DNA of 64,000 nucleotides, from the NCBI RefSeq assembly GCF_017377575.1, contig NZ_JAFREM010000011.1:94033-158032 (forward strand). Reading direction: 5' to 3'. This document shows positions 34,083 to 43,761 of the stretch, piece after piece. Below the pieces are notes generated by a model, which was not told the origin of the DNA, did not search any database, and saw only the letters and a program-made list of their open reading frames with translations. Position 1 is the first letter of the stretch, and every line of letters starts with the position of its first letter. The translations under genes and the position numbers were made by a program. The stretch is from Candidatus Enterococcus moelleringii. Lineage in GTDB: Bacteria; Bacillota; Bacilli; Lactobacillales; Enterococcaceae.

Positions 34083-34465
34083 GTGAATTCTAAACTTATT
34101 TGAGTAAATTACCATTTCTTTTCTAACCAATCGTCTAAGTAATAGGGGGAGAAGGATAATTAGAAGACTGAAAAATCATTTATAATATCCAGCAAAACAT
34201 AAAATACGGCGGAATTTACAGTTCATATTGCATTATTTTTGTGATATTCTATTTAGTATTAAGACTGTTGTCGCTGATGTTTTTGAAATAAGTGGCCATG
34301 CAAGTGTTTATTCAGTGTTATTCATAAAAAAATAGGTATGGTGGGATACCAATGATCTAGCTGATTTATTAAGTAAGTCTTCTTTTTTTTTGTTCTTTTA
34401 AAAAAATAAATAGATTTTGAGGGAGACTTTGGTAAAATGGTAGTGATACAGGAAAGGGTGGTAGA
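34083..34465. other. gene-free AT-rich gap between cshA and acpS
   Basis: About 380 bp with no supported frame on either strand. A TTGCAT-16-TATTTA pair near 34229-34256 could be a weak promoter, there is a small GGTAT...ATACC hairpin at about 34335-34350, and a T tract at about 34381. The acpS promoter is not clear. Confidence 0.5.
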
Positions 34466-34816
34466 ATGATTAAAGGGATTGGCATCGATGCAGTTGAACT
34501 GGATCGTATGGCGAAAATCATCGCAACAAAGCCCCAATTTGCCCCGCGCGTATTGACAGAAAAAGAATTAGCGCTTTTTACTAGCCATTCTGACCATCGC
34601 AAGGTAGAATTTTTAGCAGGACGATATGCCTGCAAGGAAGCTTTTTCCAAGGCCTGGGGAACTGGGATTGGCGAAGTGAGTTTTCAAGAATTGGAGATTT
34701 TGCGCAATGAAGCCGGTGCACCTTTTTTTAGTCAGTCTCCATTTGACGGCAAGGTCTTTGTCACTTTAACACATACAGATACTTTGGCGATTGCTCAAGT
34801 ATTATTAGAAGAATAG
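34466..34816 (+). CDS. acpS: holo-acyl-carrier-protein synthase AcpS
   Basis: AcpS transfers 4'-phosphopantetheine from CoA to the Ser of acyl carrier proteins, so it should activate the AcpB-like protein encoded in this window. The 116 residues show the family motifs IKGIGIDAVELDRM (metal-binding Asp) and FLAGRYACKEAFSKAWGTGIG, and the end VTLTHTDTLAIAQV. ATG 34466 follows AAAGGGTGG. It is 16 bp before alr, the standard acpS-alr arrangement. Confidence 0.95.
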   Translation: MIKGIGIDAVELDRMAKIIATKPQFAPRVLTEKELALFTSHSDHRKVEFLAGRYACKEAFSKAWGTGIGEVSFQELEILRNEAGAPFFSQSPFDGKVFVTLTHTDTLAIAQVLLEE

Positions 34817-34832
34817 AAAGAAGGACTATTAC

Positions 34833-35954
34833 GTGGTTGTTACGTACCATCGACCAACACGAGCACTTATACATAGAAAAGCAATTGAAGAAAACATAAG
34901 GCAAGAGATCCAGCGGCTGCCTCAAGAGGTGGAGTTGTTCGCAGTAGTGAAAGCACAGGGTTATGGACATGGGGCTGTAGCAACGGCACAGACCGCGCTA
35001 GCTGCCGGGGCTACTGGTTTTTGTGTTGCAACACTAGACGAGGCGATTGAGCTGCGAGAAGTCGGAATCGTTGAACCGATTCTGATTTTGAGTGTCGTTT
35101 TTCCCAGCTACTTATCTTTAGTTCTGGATTATGATTTGTCAGTGACGGCAGCTACTAAGGATTGGCTAGTGGAAGCTCAAGAAATGCTAGCAGAGATCGG
35201 CTCTGAGATTCCTTTGAAGCTTCACATCAAGGCTGATACCGGGATGGGACGCATCGGATTTTTAACGCCTGATGAAGTACGTGAGGCTGCGCTGTTTATA
35301 CAGGATTCACCTAATATGCTGTGGGAAGGCTTGTTCACCCATTTTTCAACGGCGGATGAAGCTGACACCAGCTATTGGGAGCTGCAAAATCAGCGCTTTA
35401 AAAATATATTGGCTGTGCTAGAGGAAACGCCGCGATATGTGCATGCCAGCAATAGCGCAACGGCTTTATGGCACAAGGATTTTCCAGGCAACATGATTCG
35501 TTATGGTGTCGCAATGTTTGGCTTGAATCCTTCGGGTCATGCTTTGCCGGAAGCCTATCCGTTAACACCAGCCTTGGAGCTTGTCTCTGAGTTGATTCAA
35601 GTAAAGGAACTGGCCCCGGGTGAAGGCATAGGTTATGGGGAAACTTATGTCACGCCAGAAAAAGAATGGGTCGGGACTGTGCCGATCGGTTATGCCGATG
35701 GCTGGTTAAGAAAAATGCAAGGTTTTTCAATTTTGGTAGATGGCAATTTTTGTGAAATTATTGGCCGCGTATGTATGGATCAGTTGATGATTCGCTTGCC
35801 TCATGAGTACAAAGTGGGGACACCAGTGACATTAATCGGAAAAAATGGTGCTGCAGAGATTACGATGCAGGATGTAGCAGATCATTTAGACACGATTCAT
35901 TACGAAGTAGCTTGTATGATTTCAGAAAGAGTGCCACGAATTTATAAGGAGTAG
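34833..35954 (+). CDS. alr: alanine racemase
   Basis: Alr interconverts L- and D-alanine using pyridoxal phosphate and supplies Ddl. The 373 residues have the TIM barrel with the catalytic-lysine segment [13 protein letters not shown] (usual form AVVKANAYGHG; the AQG is a mild variant but Lys, Tyr and GHG are kept), [12 protein letters not shown], and the C-terminal beta domain with GYGETY and [12 protein letters not shown] ([12 protein letters not shown]). It starts at GTG 34833 with AAGGA at 34821-34825. It is followed 10 bp later by a MazF-type gene. Confidence 0.95.
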   Translation: MVVTYHRPTRALIHRKAIEENIRQEIQRLPQEVELFAVVKAQGYGHGAVATAQTALAAGATGFCVATLDEAIELREVGIVEPILILSVVFPSYLSLVLDYDLSVTAATKDWLVEAQEMLAEIGSEIPLKLHIKADTGMGRIGFLTPDEVREAALFIQDSPNMLWEGLFTHFSTADEADTSYWELQNQRFKNILAVLEETPRYVHASNSATALWHKDFPGNMIRYGVAMFGLNPSGHALPEAYPLTPALELVSELIQVKELAPGEGIGYGETYVTPEKEWVGTVPIGYADGWLRKMQGFSILVDGNFCEIIGRVCMDQLMIRLPHEYKVGTPVTLIGKNGAAEITMQDVADHLDTIHYEVACMISERVPRIYKE

Positions 35955-35964
35955 GAGGAGAGTC

Positions 35965-36345
35965 ATGGTTAAGCGTGGTGATATTTACTTTGCGGATTTA
36001 TCCCCAGTCATTGGGTCAGAACAAGGAGGGGTTCGGCCCGTCTTGGTAATACAGAATAATTTAGGAAATCATTTTAGTCCAACCATTATCGTGGCAGCAA
36101 TCACGGCAAAAATGGCGAAGCCTAAGTTGCCGACCCACATTGGGATTAATGCGAATAAAACGGGGATTGAGAGGGATTCGGTTATTCTTTTGGAACAAAT
36201 CCGAACCATCGATAAATCGCGACTAAAAGAAAAAGTGTGTCATTTGGATAAAGGTATGATGAAGTCAGTCGATGAAGCTTTACGAGTAAGCGTAGGAATA
36301 GAGATGACCTCTTCAGTCGTAGCTGCGCAATCAAATTATACATAA
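35965..36345 (+). CDS. MazF/PemK-family endoribonuclease toxin without adjacent antitoxin
   Basis: A 126-residue MazF-type mRNA interferase. The N-terminal [30 protein letters not shown] and the later [27 protein letters not shown] segments match the family, including the conserved Arg, Gln and Thr positions of the active surface. In Bacillus the antitoxin NdoAI lies between alr and ndoA; here only 10 bp separate alr and this gene, and no MazE-like frame follows. GGAGGAG precedes ATG 35965. Regulation or neutralisation must come from elsewhere, or the gene may act without a partner. Confidence 0.88.
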   Translation: MVKRGDIYFADLSPVIGSEQGGVRPVLVIQNNLGNHFSPTIIVAAITAKMAKPKLPTHIGINANKTGIERDSVILLEQIRTIDKSRLKEKVCHLDKGMMKSVDEALRVSVGIEMTSSVVAAQSNYT

Positions 36346-36822
36346 ATTTTTCCAAGTAACGAAAAATAAGCATGTGATTAGGTAGACAGTTTACCGGTTC
36401 TTCTGGTATTCTTATGTGTTAGATACTCTCAAGTTTCTAGAAAGAAGCTGTCTACGATAGAGAAATGATTAACCAGGTCTGATGTTGGAGATCAAAGCAG
36501 TCATTTGTTTTTTTTATCATTTATAGTTAAGCAGACTTTTGTTCACAAACAAGTTATTTCAAAGCAAGAGAGTGAAGCTGTAAATCTTGGGATTTATGAG
36601 TCACTCTCTTGTTTTTGGTACTTTATAGACAAATTAGTTTGAAAAGATTGCTTAACCATTATTTGTTTAGGATTGTTAGTTTTTTAATTTTGTTTAAAAG
36701 CTTATGTGAGAAGAAACTACTTATATTGGGGTATAATAAAAAGGGGTTCTTCCAATTATAATTTTTTGAATAGCTTGTTGGAAAAATAGATCAAAGTAAT
36801 GATGAGCAGAGGAGGGCTTCCC
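36346..36822. other. gene-free gap with structured segments
   Basis: About 475 bp without a supported frame. GTAGACAG (36382-36389) and CTGTCTAC (36448-36455) form a long-range 8-bp pair enclosing 58 nt; a terminator hairpin lies at 36565-36617; a TATAAT at 36732-36737 with no good -35 box may drive the Mga-type regulator gene. Confidence 0.5.
36565..36617 (+). terminator. intrinsic terminator in the mazF-regulator gap
   Basis: A perfect 11-bp stem CAAGAGAGTGA / TCACTCTCTTG with an inner paired region, followed by five T residues. It lies about 220 nt after mazF. Confidence 0.75.
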
Positions 36823-38283
36823 ATGAAGCACCTATTAAAAACGACGATTCAACGCCGATTATCTATCATAGGAATATTAAGGGATTTCTTTGATTGGCAA
36901 GACCCTCAACTGCTGGCAGATTTGCTGGATTGTTCTACAAAAACAATCTTATCAGATGTTGAAGCAATCAATCATGACTGGCAAGATAAGATTGGCATTG
37001 AGTACTCAAGGACCAAAGGGATTCGTTTGGATGACAGCTTACATAATAAGATTCGCCCGCTAGCGGCAGATATCATGGAAGAATCGGAAAGCTTCCAGTT
37101 TTTGGAGCGGGTATTCTTCCGTCCAAATGAAGATGCAGATTACTGGATTAACGAGCTGTTTATTAGTGAAGCAACCTTTTACCGGATGGTTCGACAAATC
37201 GACGATGTGATGGAAAAGCGCGGCTTGCGTTTAGAACGCAAACCATTTCGAATCACGGCGGAAGACGAACGTTGGGTTCGCATTTTTTATGTCCATCTTT
37301 TCCTAGAGAAATATGGCTTAAGCGAATGGCCGTTTGCCTTGAAAAAAGAGCGGGTAGTTAATTTCGTGCGTACCTCCAGCCAATCCTTTGATATTTTGAT
37401 GAATGATCGGGATACGATGGAGTACAGTTTTTTGTTGTCGATTATTATCATTCGCTGTTCCCAAGGCTTGATGCTGGATGAACAGAAGGTCAATGAGCCT
37501 GACGATGAAGTTTTAACCAAGCTTAATGAGCTGTATGATTTGGCTGAAGAGACGGTGGCTGACTCGGATTATGTAGTGACAGAAACCTGGTATCAAGAAG
37601 TGATCCACAGCCTGTTTTACGATTATTTCATCATTGACAAGCAGCATACCTATGATAGAGTATGTACGGGGATCGAAGGCTTCTTAGAGCAACTGGTAAC
37701 CACCTTCAAAATGCCGCTGGAAGAACTCAATCAAAAGCACATTACACAAAAAATGTTACGGATTTACCGCGGATTTTATGTCTATCCCTACACCCGAGCA
37801 ATGCTTTTCAACGAAGCAGCCTTTTTCAGCCGTTCGGCCCAGCACTATTATCCTCACTTCGCTAAAGTTGTTCAGCAGCAATTAATTGCTTTAGAAAAGG
37901 AAATGGACTTTCCTTGGTTTAGTCAGTTTTACTTTTTAGTTCTACGGTGTTTATTCACTGAATGGGGACAGCTGGCTCACTATTTGGATGTCCTATCACC
38001 GAAAGTGAAAATCATGATTGTCAGCGATTCAGGTCGTCGTCACGGAGAGATGCTGTCTGAGTTGATTCAAAGCCGATTTTATTATCGGGTGGAAATCAGG
38101 GTATATGATGAATCTATTCTGGAGTTAACACCAGAAAAGGTAGATGCCTTTGGAGCCTATGATTTAGTGATCTCCAACTATAGTTTAAAAGATTATCCTT
38201 ATAAAAATTTGCAAATTGTCGATGATTTTCTAACAGAGGTCGATTTTTCAATTGTTAATTCAGTGATTAAGCAGATTCGTTAA
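36823..38283 (+). CDS. Mga/AtxA-type transcriptional regulator
   Basis: A 486-residue regulator of the Mga group: two N-terminal helix-turn-helix domains (about 10-60, ADLLDCSTKTILSDVEAIN; about 105-165, LFISEATFYRMVRQIDDVM), a middle helical region resembling PRD-like domains (about 170-380), and a C-terminal EIIB-like domain (about 390-486, VKIMIVSDSGRRHGEMLSELI). Such proteins control virulence or carbohydrate genes and may be phosphorylated on His by PTS. ATG 36823 follows GGAGGG; an in-frame start at 36799 is less well placed. Its targets may include the downstream exporter, which is inference. Confidence 0.85.
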   Translation: MKHLLKTTIQRRLSIIGILRDFFDWQDPQLLADLLDCSTKTILSDVEAINHDWQDKIGIEYSRTKGIRLDDSLHNKIRPLAADIMEESESFQFLERVFFRPNEDADYWINELFISEATFYRMVRQIDDVMEKRGLRLERKPFRITAEDERWVRIFYVHLFLEKYGLSEWPFALKKERVVNFVRTSSQSFDILMNDRDTMEYSFLLSIIIIRCSQGLMLDEQKVNEPDDEVLTKLNELYDLAEETVADSDYVVTETWYQEVIHSLFYDYFIIDKQHTYDRVCTGIEGFLEQLVTTFKMPLEELNQKHITQKMLRIYRGFYVYPYTRAMLFNEAAFFSRSAQHYYPHFAKVVQQQLIALEKEMDFPWFSQFYFLVLRCLFTEWGQLAHYLDVLSPKVKIMIVSDSGRRHGEMLSELIQSRFYYRVEIRVYDESILELTPEKVDAFGAYDLVISNYSLKDYPYKNLQIVDDFLTEVDFSIVNSVIKQIR

Positions 38284-38296
38284 TAACGAGACAAGG

Positions 38297-38324
38297 AAAA
38301 GGGAGGCCTGGGCCTCTCTTTTCT
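38297..38324 (+). terminator. intrinsic terminator after the Mga-type regulator
   Basis: AAAAGGGAGGCC / GGCCTCTCTTTT with a short loop. Confidence 0.85.
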
Positions 38325-38383
38325 GTTGATGTTAAAGAAGCAGCTTTTTTTTAATCGTTAGTAAGCCCGTTGCGGCAATGCTG

Positions 38384-38511
38384 ATGGTGTCTGGCTTTGC
38401 AAATCAGCTGGGTGATCAGGAAGCGAAATTGAAAGCAGCTTGTGAGTTAGTTGCTTTCAATTTTAGTCTTGCTGTTTCAAAGCTCAGCGAGTTTGCAAAG
38501 CCTTTCTTAAG
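38384..38511 (+). repeat. family B hairpin repeat before the ABC exporter genes
   Basis: Outer arms GGCTTTGCAAA (38393-38403) and TTTGCAAAGCC (38492-38502) are perfectly complementary; a large inner stem pairs AAATTGAAAGCA with TGCTTTCAATTTT. The 3' arm is followed by TTTCTTAA as in the copy at 46595. Confidence 0.75.
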
Positions 38512-38579
38512 CAAGTAGTTAGAAATACCTGCCAGAAACTCATATACTGGTAGTGAGTGAAGTGAAAGGACGTGAATGT

Positions 38580-40322
38580 ATGCTGAAGAAGCTGCTGGCA
38601 AATGTCGGCGAATACAAAAAAGATAGTTTGTTAACCCCGCTGTTTACGATGGGGGAAGTATTAATGGATGTCATCATGCCGCTGATTATGGCGAGCTTGA
38701 TTGACCAAGGGATTCAAAAAAGTGATCAGTCGCTGATTTTACGTTATGGCGGATTGCTGTTTCTTTGTGCTTTATTTGCATTGTTTATGGGGACGTTGGG
38801 AGGACGAACGGCCGCGATTGCGTCTGCCGGTTTTGCAAAGAACCTGCGTCATCGCTTGTTTGAAAAAGTTCAAGGCTTCTCATTTTCCAACATTGACCGT
38901 TTCTCAAGCTCCAGCTTGATCACCCGTATGACCACCGATGTCACCAATATTCAAAACGCTTATCAAATGATTATTCGTATTTTGGTGCGTTCGCCGTTGA
39001 TTTTGATTTTTTCTTTAATCATGGCTTTCCACATCAATCGTAGTCTGTCGATGATTTATTTGATTATTGTGCCATTATTAGGGATCGGCTTAGGTCTGAT
39101 CATTCGTTTTGCCTATCCGATTTTTATGAAAGTCTTCCGGACCTATGACCGTTTAAATAATGTGGTTCAGGAAAATCTTCAAGGGATTCGCGTGGTTAAA
39201 TCTTATATTCGTGAAGAACATGAAGAAGAAAAATTCGGTGAAGTATCGCAAGCCGTTTACAACAATTTCGCTAAAGCCCAACGAATCGTCGCCTTTAATA
39301 TGCCAGTTATGCAAATTGCTATTTATACTTGTATGTTGTTAATTTCTTGGCTAGGGGCTGAATTGATCGTCGAACAAAGCTCATTAACCACTGGTGAATT
39401 GGTTAGTATGTTCAACTACACCATGCAAATTTTGATGAGCTTGATGATGATGTCTATGACTTTCGTGCAATTGATGATTGCTCGTACATCAGCTGAACGG
39501 GTTATTGCGGTAATCGACGAAGAAAGTGATTTGCAAAATGGCGAAAATCCATTGACTGAAGTACCCGATGGTTCAGTGGTTTTCCAAGATGTTTGCTTCA
39601 GTTATCAAGATGATATGGACAAACTGGTGCTGGAAAATGTCGACCTTTCCATCAAATCTGGTGAAATGGTGGGGATTGTCGGCGGTACCGGGAGCTCCAA
39701 GTCTAGTCTGGTTCAGTTGATTCCGCGGCTGTATGACGTAACTCACGGCCAGGTGAAGGTTGGCGGACACGATGTTCGCGAATACGACTTAGAGGCACTC
39801 CGGGATCAAGTAGGGATGGTTCTGCAAAACAATGTCTTGTTCAGCGGAACGATCACTGAAAACCTGCGCTGGGGAAATGAACAGGCGACGGATGAAGAAA
39901 TCCAAGCCGCTGCTCAAATTGCCCAAGCCGATCCCTTTATCCAAGAGTTTCCTAAGAAATACGAAACCATGATTTCCCAAGGCGGGAACAACGTATCCGG
40001 TGGTCAAAAGCAGCGTTTAACGATTGCACGGGCACTATTGAAGAAGCCTAAGATTCTAATTTTAGATGATTCAACCAGTGCGGTGGATACCAAAACCGAT
40101 CGCGCGATTCGCGAAGGCTTGAAGAAAGCTATTCCGGGAACAACGACCTTTATTATTTCGCAACGGGTCAGCTCGATTCAAGATGCTGATCGCATCATCG
40201 TCCTAGATGACGGCAAAATTAACGGGGTAGGAACCCACGATGAATTGCTGGCCAATAACCAGATTTATCAAGAAGTCTTTAATTCTCAACAGAAAGGATT
40301 TGGTGAACATGATTCCGAATAA
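38580..40322 (+). CDS. heterodimeric ABC exporter, subunit with degenerate ATP site (EfrC/LmrC-like)
   Basis: A 580-residue half-transporter: six N-terminal membrane helices (about 15-300) and a nucleotide-binding domain (about 330-570). Its Walker A is GGTGSSKS (368-375), with Ser where the usual GxGK has Gly; the signature is VSGGQKQR; the Walker B ILILDDSTSAVD ends in Asp instead of the catalytic Glu. Such degeneracy in one subunit is typical of heterodimeric exporters. ATG 38580 follows GAAAGGACG. Overlaps the partner gene. Likely multidrug export; substrates unknown. Confidence 0.9.
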   Translation: MLKKLLANVGEYKKDSLLTPLFTMGEVLMDVIMPLIMASLIDQGIQKSDQSLILRYGGLLFLCALFALFMGTLGGRTAAIASAGFAKNLRHRLFEKVQGFSFSNIDRFSSSSLITRMTTDVTNIQNAYQMIIRILVRSPLILIFSLIMAFHINRSLSMIYLIIVPLLGIGLGLIIRFAYPIFMKVFRTYDRLNNVVQENLQGIRVVKSYIREEHEEEKFGEVSQAVYNNFAKAQRIVAFNMPVMQIAIYTCMLLISWLGAELIVEQSSLTTGELVSMFNYTMQILMSLMMMSMTFVQLMIARTSAERVIAVIDEESDLQNGENPLTEVPDGSVVFQDVCFSYQDDMDKLVLENVDLSIKSGEMVGIVGGTGSSKSSLVQLIPRLYDVTHGQVKVGGHDVREYDLEALRDQVGMVLQNNVLFSGTITENLRWGNEQATDEEIQAAAQIAQADPFIQEFPKKYETMISQGGNNVSGGQKQRLTIARALLKKPKILILDDSTSAVDTKTDRAIREGLKKAIPGTTTFIISQRVSSIQDADRIIVLDDGKINGVGTHDELLANNQIYQEVFNSQQKGFGEHDSE

Positions 40323-42192
40323 TCGAAAATTTGTTAAATCCAGTCCAATGAAGACCTTAAAGCGTCTGTTGAAAATTATGCTGCAAAAATATAAACTGCA
40401 ACTTTTTATTGTCTTTATCGCAATTTTAGTCAGTGCTTTTGCCAATGTGCGGGGATCATTGTTCCTGCAGGTAGTAATTGATGATTACATCACGCCATTG
40501 CTGGGCCAATCGAATCCCGATTTCAGCGGCTTGATGAAGGCGATTATGACGATGGCGCTAATTTACGCGGTCGGAATTGCCGGCACACTGTTTTACAACT
40601 TAATCATGGTAAAGGTTTCGGAAGGAACGCAAAAAACGATCCGCGACAACATGTTCACCCATATGGAGAGCTTGCCGCTGCGTTACTTTGATGCGAACTC
40701 TGACGGGGATATCATGAGTCATTTTACCAATGATACTGATACGCTGCGTCAAATGATTTCCCAAAGTATTCCGAACTTGCTGATGGCCTTTGTTACTTTC
40801 GTTTCCGTGTTTATCGCGATGTTTTCTATCAGTATTCCGTTGACTATCTTTGTAATGGTTTCGGTGTCCTTGATGTTCGTGATGCTGCGCTTTATTTCAA
40901 AACGCAGCGGCCGCTACTTTGGGGATCAGCAACGCGACCTTGGTAAGGTAAACGGCTATGTAGAAGAAATGATGCATGGACAAAAAGTCGTAAAAGTCTT
41001 TAACCATGAGAAAAAGGCGATCGCTGAGTTTGATGAGATCAATGAAAATTTGCGGGAAAGTGCGGCGAAAGCCAACGGTACAGCCAACATGCTGATGCCG
41101 ATCATGATGAACCTGCTGAATGTTCAGTATGTATTAGTGGCAATCGTCGGCGGATTGTTTGCGGTTTATGGAGTGTCAGCTCTAACTGTTGGGATGATTG
41201 CGTCGTTCCTGCAGCTGAGCCGTTCATTAAATGGACCAATCAGTCAGATTTCGCAACAAATCAACTTCGTTATCATGGCCTTGGCCGGTGCTGACCGGAT
41301 TTTCCAATTACTGGATGAAGAACCAGAAGTGGACGACGGCTATGTAACGTTGGTGAACGTCACCGAAGAAAATGGTCAGTTGGTAGAATCAGAACAACGT
41401 ACCGGGCTATGGGCGTGGAAGCATCCTCACGAGGACGGCAGCACGACGTATACTCGACTAACGGGGGATGTCCGTTTTGAAGATGTTGATTTTGGTTATG
41501 ATGCCAACCAAATGGTGCTGCATGATATTAATCTTTATGCGGAGCCAGGGCAAAAGGTGGCCTTCGTTGGGGCGACCGGTGCTGGTAAAACCACGATTAC
41601 GAATTTGATCAATCGCTTTTACGATATTCAAGATGGAAAGATTCGTTACGATGGTATCAATGTCAAGAAAATCAAAAAGAATTCATTGCGCCATTCGTTA
41701 GGGATTGTCCTGCAGGATACCCACTTGTTTACCGGCTCGATTAAAGAAAACATTCGTTACGGCCGTTTGGATGCGACGGATGAAGAAGTTTATGAGGCGG
41801 CTAAACTGTCTAATGCGGATATGTTTATCCAGCATTTGCCAGAAAAATACGAAACAGTCATTACTGGCGATGGCGATGGCTTGTCTCAAGGTCAGCGTCA
41901 GCTGTTGGCGATTGCCCGGGCAGCGATTGCTGATCCGCCGGTTATGATCATGGATGAGGCCACCTCAAGTATTGATACTCGGACGGAAAGTATCGTTCAA
42001 ACGGGGATGGACCGCTTGATGGAGGGTCGCACGGTATTCGTGATTGCCCATCGCTTGTCTACCATCCAAAACTCGGATGTGATCATGGTAATGGACCACG
42101 GACGAATCATCGAACGGGGCGATCATGACAGCTTGTTAGAAGAGCATGGCATGTATTATCAATTGTATACCGGTAAGGTTGAGTTAGATTAA
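40309..42192 (+). CDS. heterodimeric ABC exporter, catalytic subunit (EfrD/LmrD-like)
   Basis: A 627-residue partner half-transporter with six membrane helices (about 40-345) and a canonical nucleotide-binding domain: Walker A GATGAGKTT, Walker B VMIMDEATSSID with catalytic Glu, and signature LSQGQRQL. Between the membrane part and this domain is an insert of about 45 residues (VNVTEENGQLVESEQRTGLW...), as in LmrD-type subunits. ATG 40309 (AAAGGA ten nt upstream) overlaps the previous gene by 14 bp; the longer frame to 40240 is inside that gene. Together they should form one exporter. Confidence 0.9.
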   Translation: MIPNNRKFVKSSPMKTLKRLLKIMLQKYKLQLFIVFIAILVSAFANVRGSLFLQVVIDDYITPLLGQSNPDFSGLMKAIMTMALIYAVGIAGTLFYNLIMVKVSEGTQKTIRDNMFTHMESLPLRYFDANSDGDIMSHFTNDTDTLRQMISQSIPNLLMAFVTFVSVFIAMFSISIPLTIFVMVSVSLMFVMLRFISKRSGRYFGDQQRDLGKVNGYVEEMMHGQKVVKVFNHEKKAIAEFDEINENLRESAAKANGTANMLMPIMMNLLNVQYVLVAIVGGLFAVYGVSALTVGMIASFLQLSRSLNGPISQISQQINFVIMALAGADRIFQLLDEEPEVDDGYVTLVNVTEENGQLVESEQRTGLWAWKHPHEDGSTTYTRLTGDVRFEDVDFGYDANQMVLHDINLYAEPGQKVAFVGATGAGKTTITNLINRFYDIQDGKIRYDGINVKKIKKNSLRHSLGIVLQDTHLFTGSIKENIRYGRLDATDEEVYEAAKLSNADMFIQHLPEKYETVITGDGDGLSQGQRQLLAIARAAIADPPVMIMDEATSSIDTRTESIVQTGMDRLMEGRTVFVIAHRLSTIQNSDVIMVMDHGRIIERGDHDSLLEEHGMYYQLYTGKVELD

Positions 42193-42241
42193 GGCTAGAT
42201 AGTTTCAAAGCTGGCCATTTTGTATTATTGTTAAGATAGGT

Positions 42242-42279
42242 AAGCGGCGAGGTTTCGTGTAAACCTGGCCGCTTTTTTA
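42242..42279 (+). terminator. intrinsic terminator after the ABC exporter genes
   Basis: AAGCGGCGAGGTTT / AAACCTGGCCGCTT with one mismatch, then T residues. Confidence 0.88.
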
Positions 42280-42338
42280 TGTTCGGATGCAGGCTTAATC
42301 AGCTTGCCAAGTTTTTTGTACAGAAAGGATGAGGGAAA

Positions 42339-43280
42339 ATGAAACGATTTGCAATGAAAGAATATGGTTCTGCCAAAGAAGTCTTAACGGAAATCGAGGC
42401 AGCACCTCGGGAGATGGATGAGACCCATGTTCGGGTAAAAACTATGGCCTTTGGCGTGAATCCCTATGATGTTTCGCTGCGTCAAGGACAAATGAGCAGC
42501 TTTCGTACCTTGAAGTTTCCTTACGTACTCGGCAATGACGGTGCCGGAATTGTAACAGAAGTTGGTTCGCAGGTTGATCATGTAGCAGTAGGGGATCAGG
42601 TCATTTTGCATGCAGTCGGTGGGACTTATGGCGAAGAGATCGTAGTCCCTGGCAGCAAGGTTGCCAAGAAAATTCCCGCTATCAGTTGGGCGGAAGCAGC
42701 CGGTGGGGTTACGCCTTGGTTGACGGCTTACAACATAGTTACCCATACATTAGCTGACAAAATTGGCGAAACGATTCTAGTCCAGGGCGCTTCTGGCGCG
42801 GTGGGCTCATTACTGGTACGTCTTTTAAAATATCGAGGGAAAACTGTTTATGCCACTGCTTCAAAGAAAAATGAAGAGCTGGTCCGTTCGTTAGGTGTGG
42901 ATGAATTTGCAGCCTATGATCAAGATGACGTTGGCGAACGATTTAAAGAGCAGATTGATACCGTTATTGATGCAACCAAAGGCAGCCGGACTGCTGAATC
43001 CGGATTGATGGCTATGAAAGCTGGCGGAAACTATGTAGTATTGAACGATTTGCCGGAGGACCAATCCAAACCAGGCAATTATCAGCATTATGCACCATCT
43101 AAGGAATACTCAGATTTAGAGGCTTTAAATGCCTTTAACCAGCTTTACCAAGAAGCAGATCTGCATGTTACGATCGCTCAGAAATATCCTTTTACGTTAG
43201 AAAGTGTCATTGAAGCCCATGAAGCCTTAGAAGGTCATCCGCCAGCAGGCAAGTTCATCGTAGAAAGGGAAGAAGACTAA
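42339..43280 (+). CDS. NADP-dependent quinone-oxidoreductase-like MDR enzyme
   Basis: A 313-residue zinc-independent medium-chain dehydrogenase/reductase. The N-terminal catalytic domain shows VNPYDVSLRQGQM and YVLGNDGAGIVTEVGSQV; the Rossmann part has ILVQGASGAVGSLLVRLLKYRG (glycine-rich NADP loop) and ends HPPAGKFIVER. Zinc-binding Cys residues are absent, so it belongs to the quinone reductase group. AAAGGATGAGG precedes ATG 42339. It overlaps by one base a small unknown gene, which is probably cotranscribed. Confidence 0.9.
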   Translation: MKRFAMKEYGSAKEVLTEIEAAPREMDETHVRVKTMAFGVNPYDVSLRQGQMSSFRTLKFPYVLGNDGAGIVTEVGSQVDHVAVGDQVILHAVGGTYGEEIVVPGSKVAKKIPAISWAEAAGGVTPWLTAYNIVTHTLADKIGETILVQGASGAVGSLLVRLLKYRGKTVYATASKKNEELVRSLGVDEFAAYDQDDVGERFKEQIDTVIDATKGSRTAESGLMAMKAGGNYVVLNDLPEDQSKPGNYQHYAPSKEYSDLEALNAFNQLYQEADLHVTIAQKYPFTLESVIEAHEALEGHPPAGKFIVEREED

Positions 43281-43603
43281 TGGATCAAAAAAAATGGGAA
43301 GCAGTAACAGCGAATTATTCAGCGGACAAAGAATATATTGGAGATGGCTATTATCGTTTACGGCCAACCGAGGAAGGCTATCAGATGGCTTTTCTTGTTC
43401 CAGGACTTTGTGGGGAAACGCTGATCCATCCTGAGATTACGGTTCAAGTAATCGATGGAATAGCAACACCGATCCGTTTAATGGATTTGGAGCATACACC
43501 AACCCTGCGCTTGAGTGTCAAAGAAGGCGATGGGGAAGAAATTGAGCGCCAAGCTGAGGAATTGTTAAACAAATTCATGGCAGCCAAAAAGCTCTCTCTT
43601 TAA
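43280..43603 (+). CDS. small soluble protein, unknown function
   Basis: A 107-residue acidic protein without signal peptide or membrane segment. It has a mixed alpha/beta look (GDGYYRLRPTEEGYQMAFLVPG, ITVQVIDGIATPIRLMDLEHTP) and a helical C-terminus (EIERQAEELLNKFMAAKKL). Its ATG shares one base with the stop of the oxidoreductase gene (TAATG), so translation is coupled. I do not recognise the family. Confidence 0.75.
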   Translation: MDQKKWEAVTANYSADKEYIGDGYYRLRPTEEGYQMAFLVPGLCGETLIHPEITVQVIDGIATPIRLMDLEHTPTLRLSVKEGDGEEIERQAEELLNKFMAAKKLSL

Positions 43604-43694
43604 ACTTTTCTTTAGGTTTGCTGATTGGAAAGGGATACAATTATGACAGATCGTCACAGGTGTCGTAAAAGTTGATCCCACGGGGTTTCAATGA

Positions 43695-43724
43695 TTGAAA
43701 TCAATCAAATTTCCATGCTAAAGT
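43695..43724 (+). promoter_or_regulatory. probable promoter of the YhgE/Pip gene
   Basis: TTGAAA (43695-43700), 18 bp, TAAAGT (43719-43724) preceded by TGC (extended -10), 38 bp before the start codon. Confidence 0.55.
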
Positions 43725-43761
43725 AAGTCAGTAAAAAAATATAACTAGTGGGTGAAATAAA

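Noticed and set aside
34833..35954. Alanine racemase inactive because of KAQGYGHG
   Set aside because: The catalytic Lys, Tyr and His-Gly are kept and all other motifs are intact; the change is conservative.
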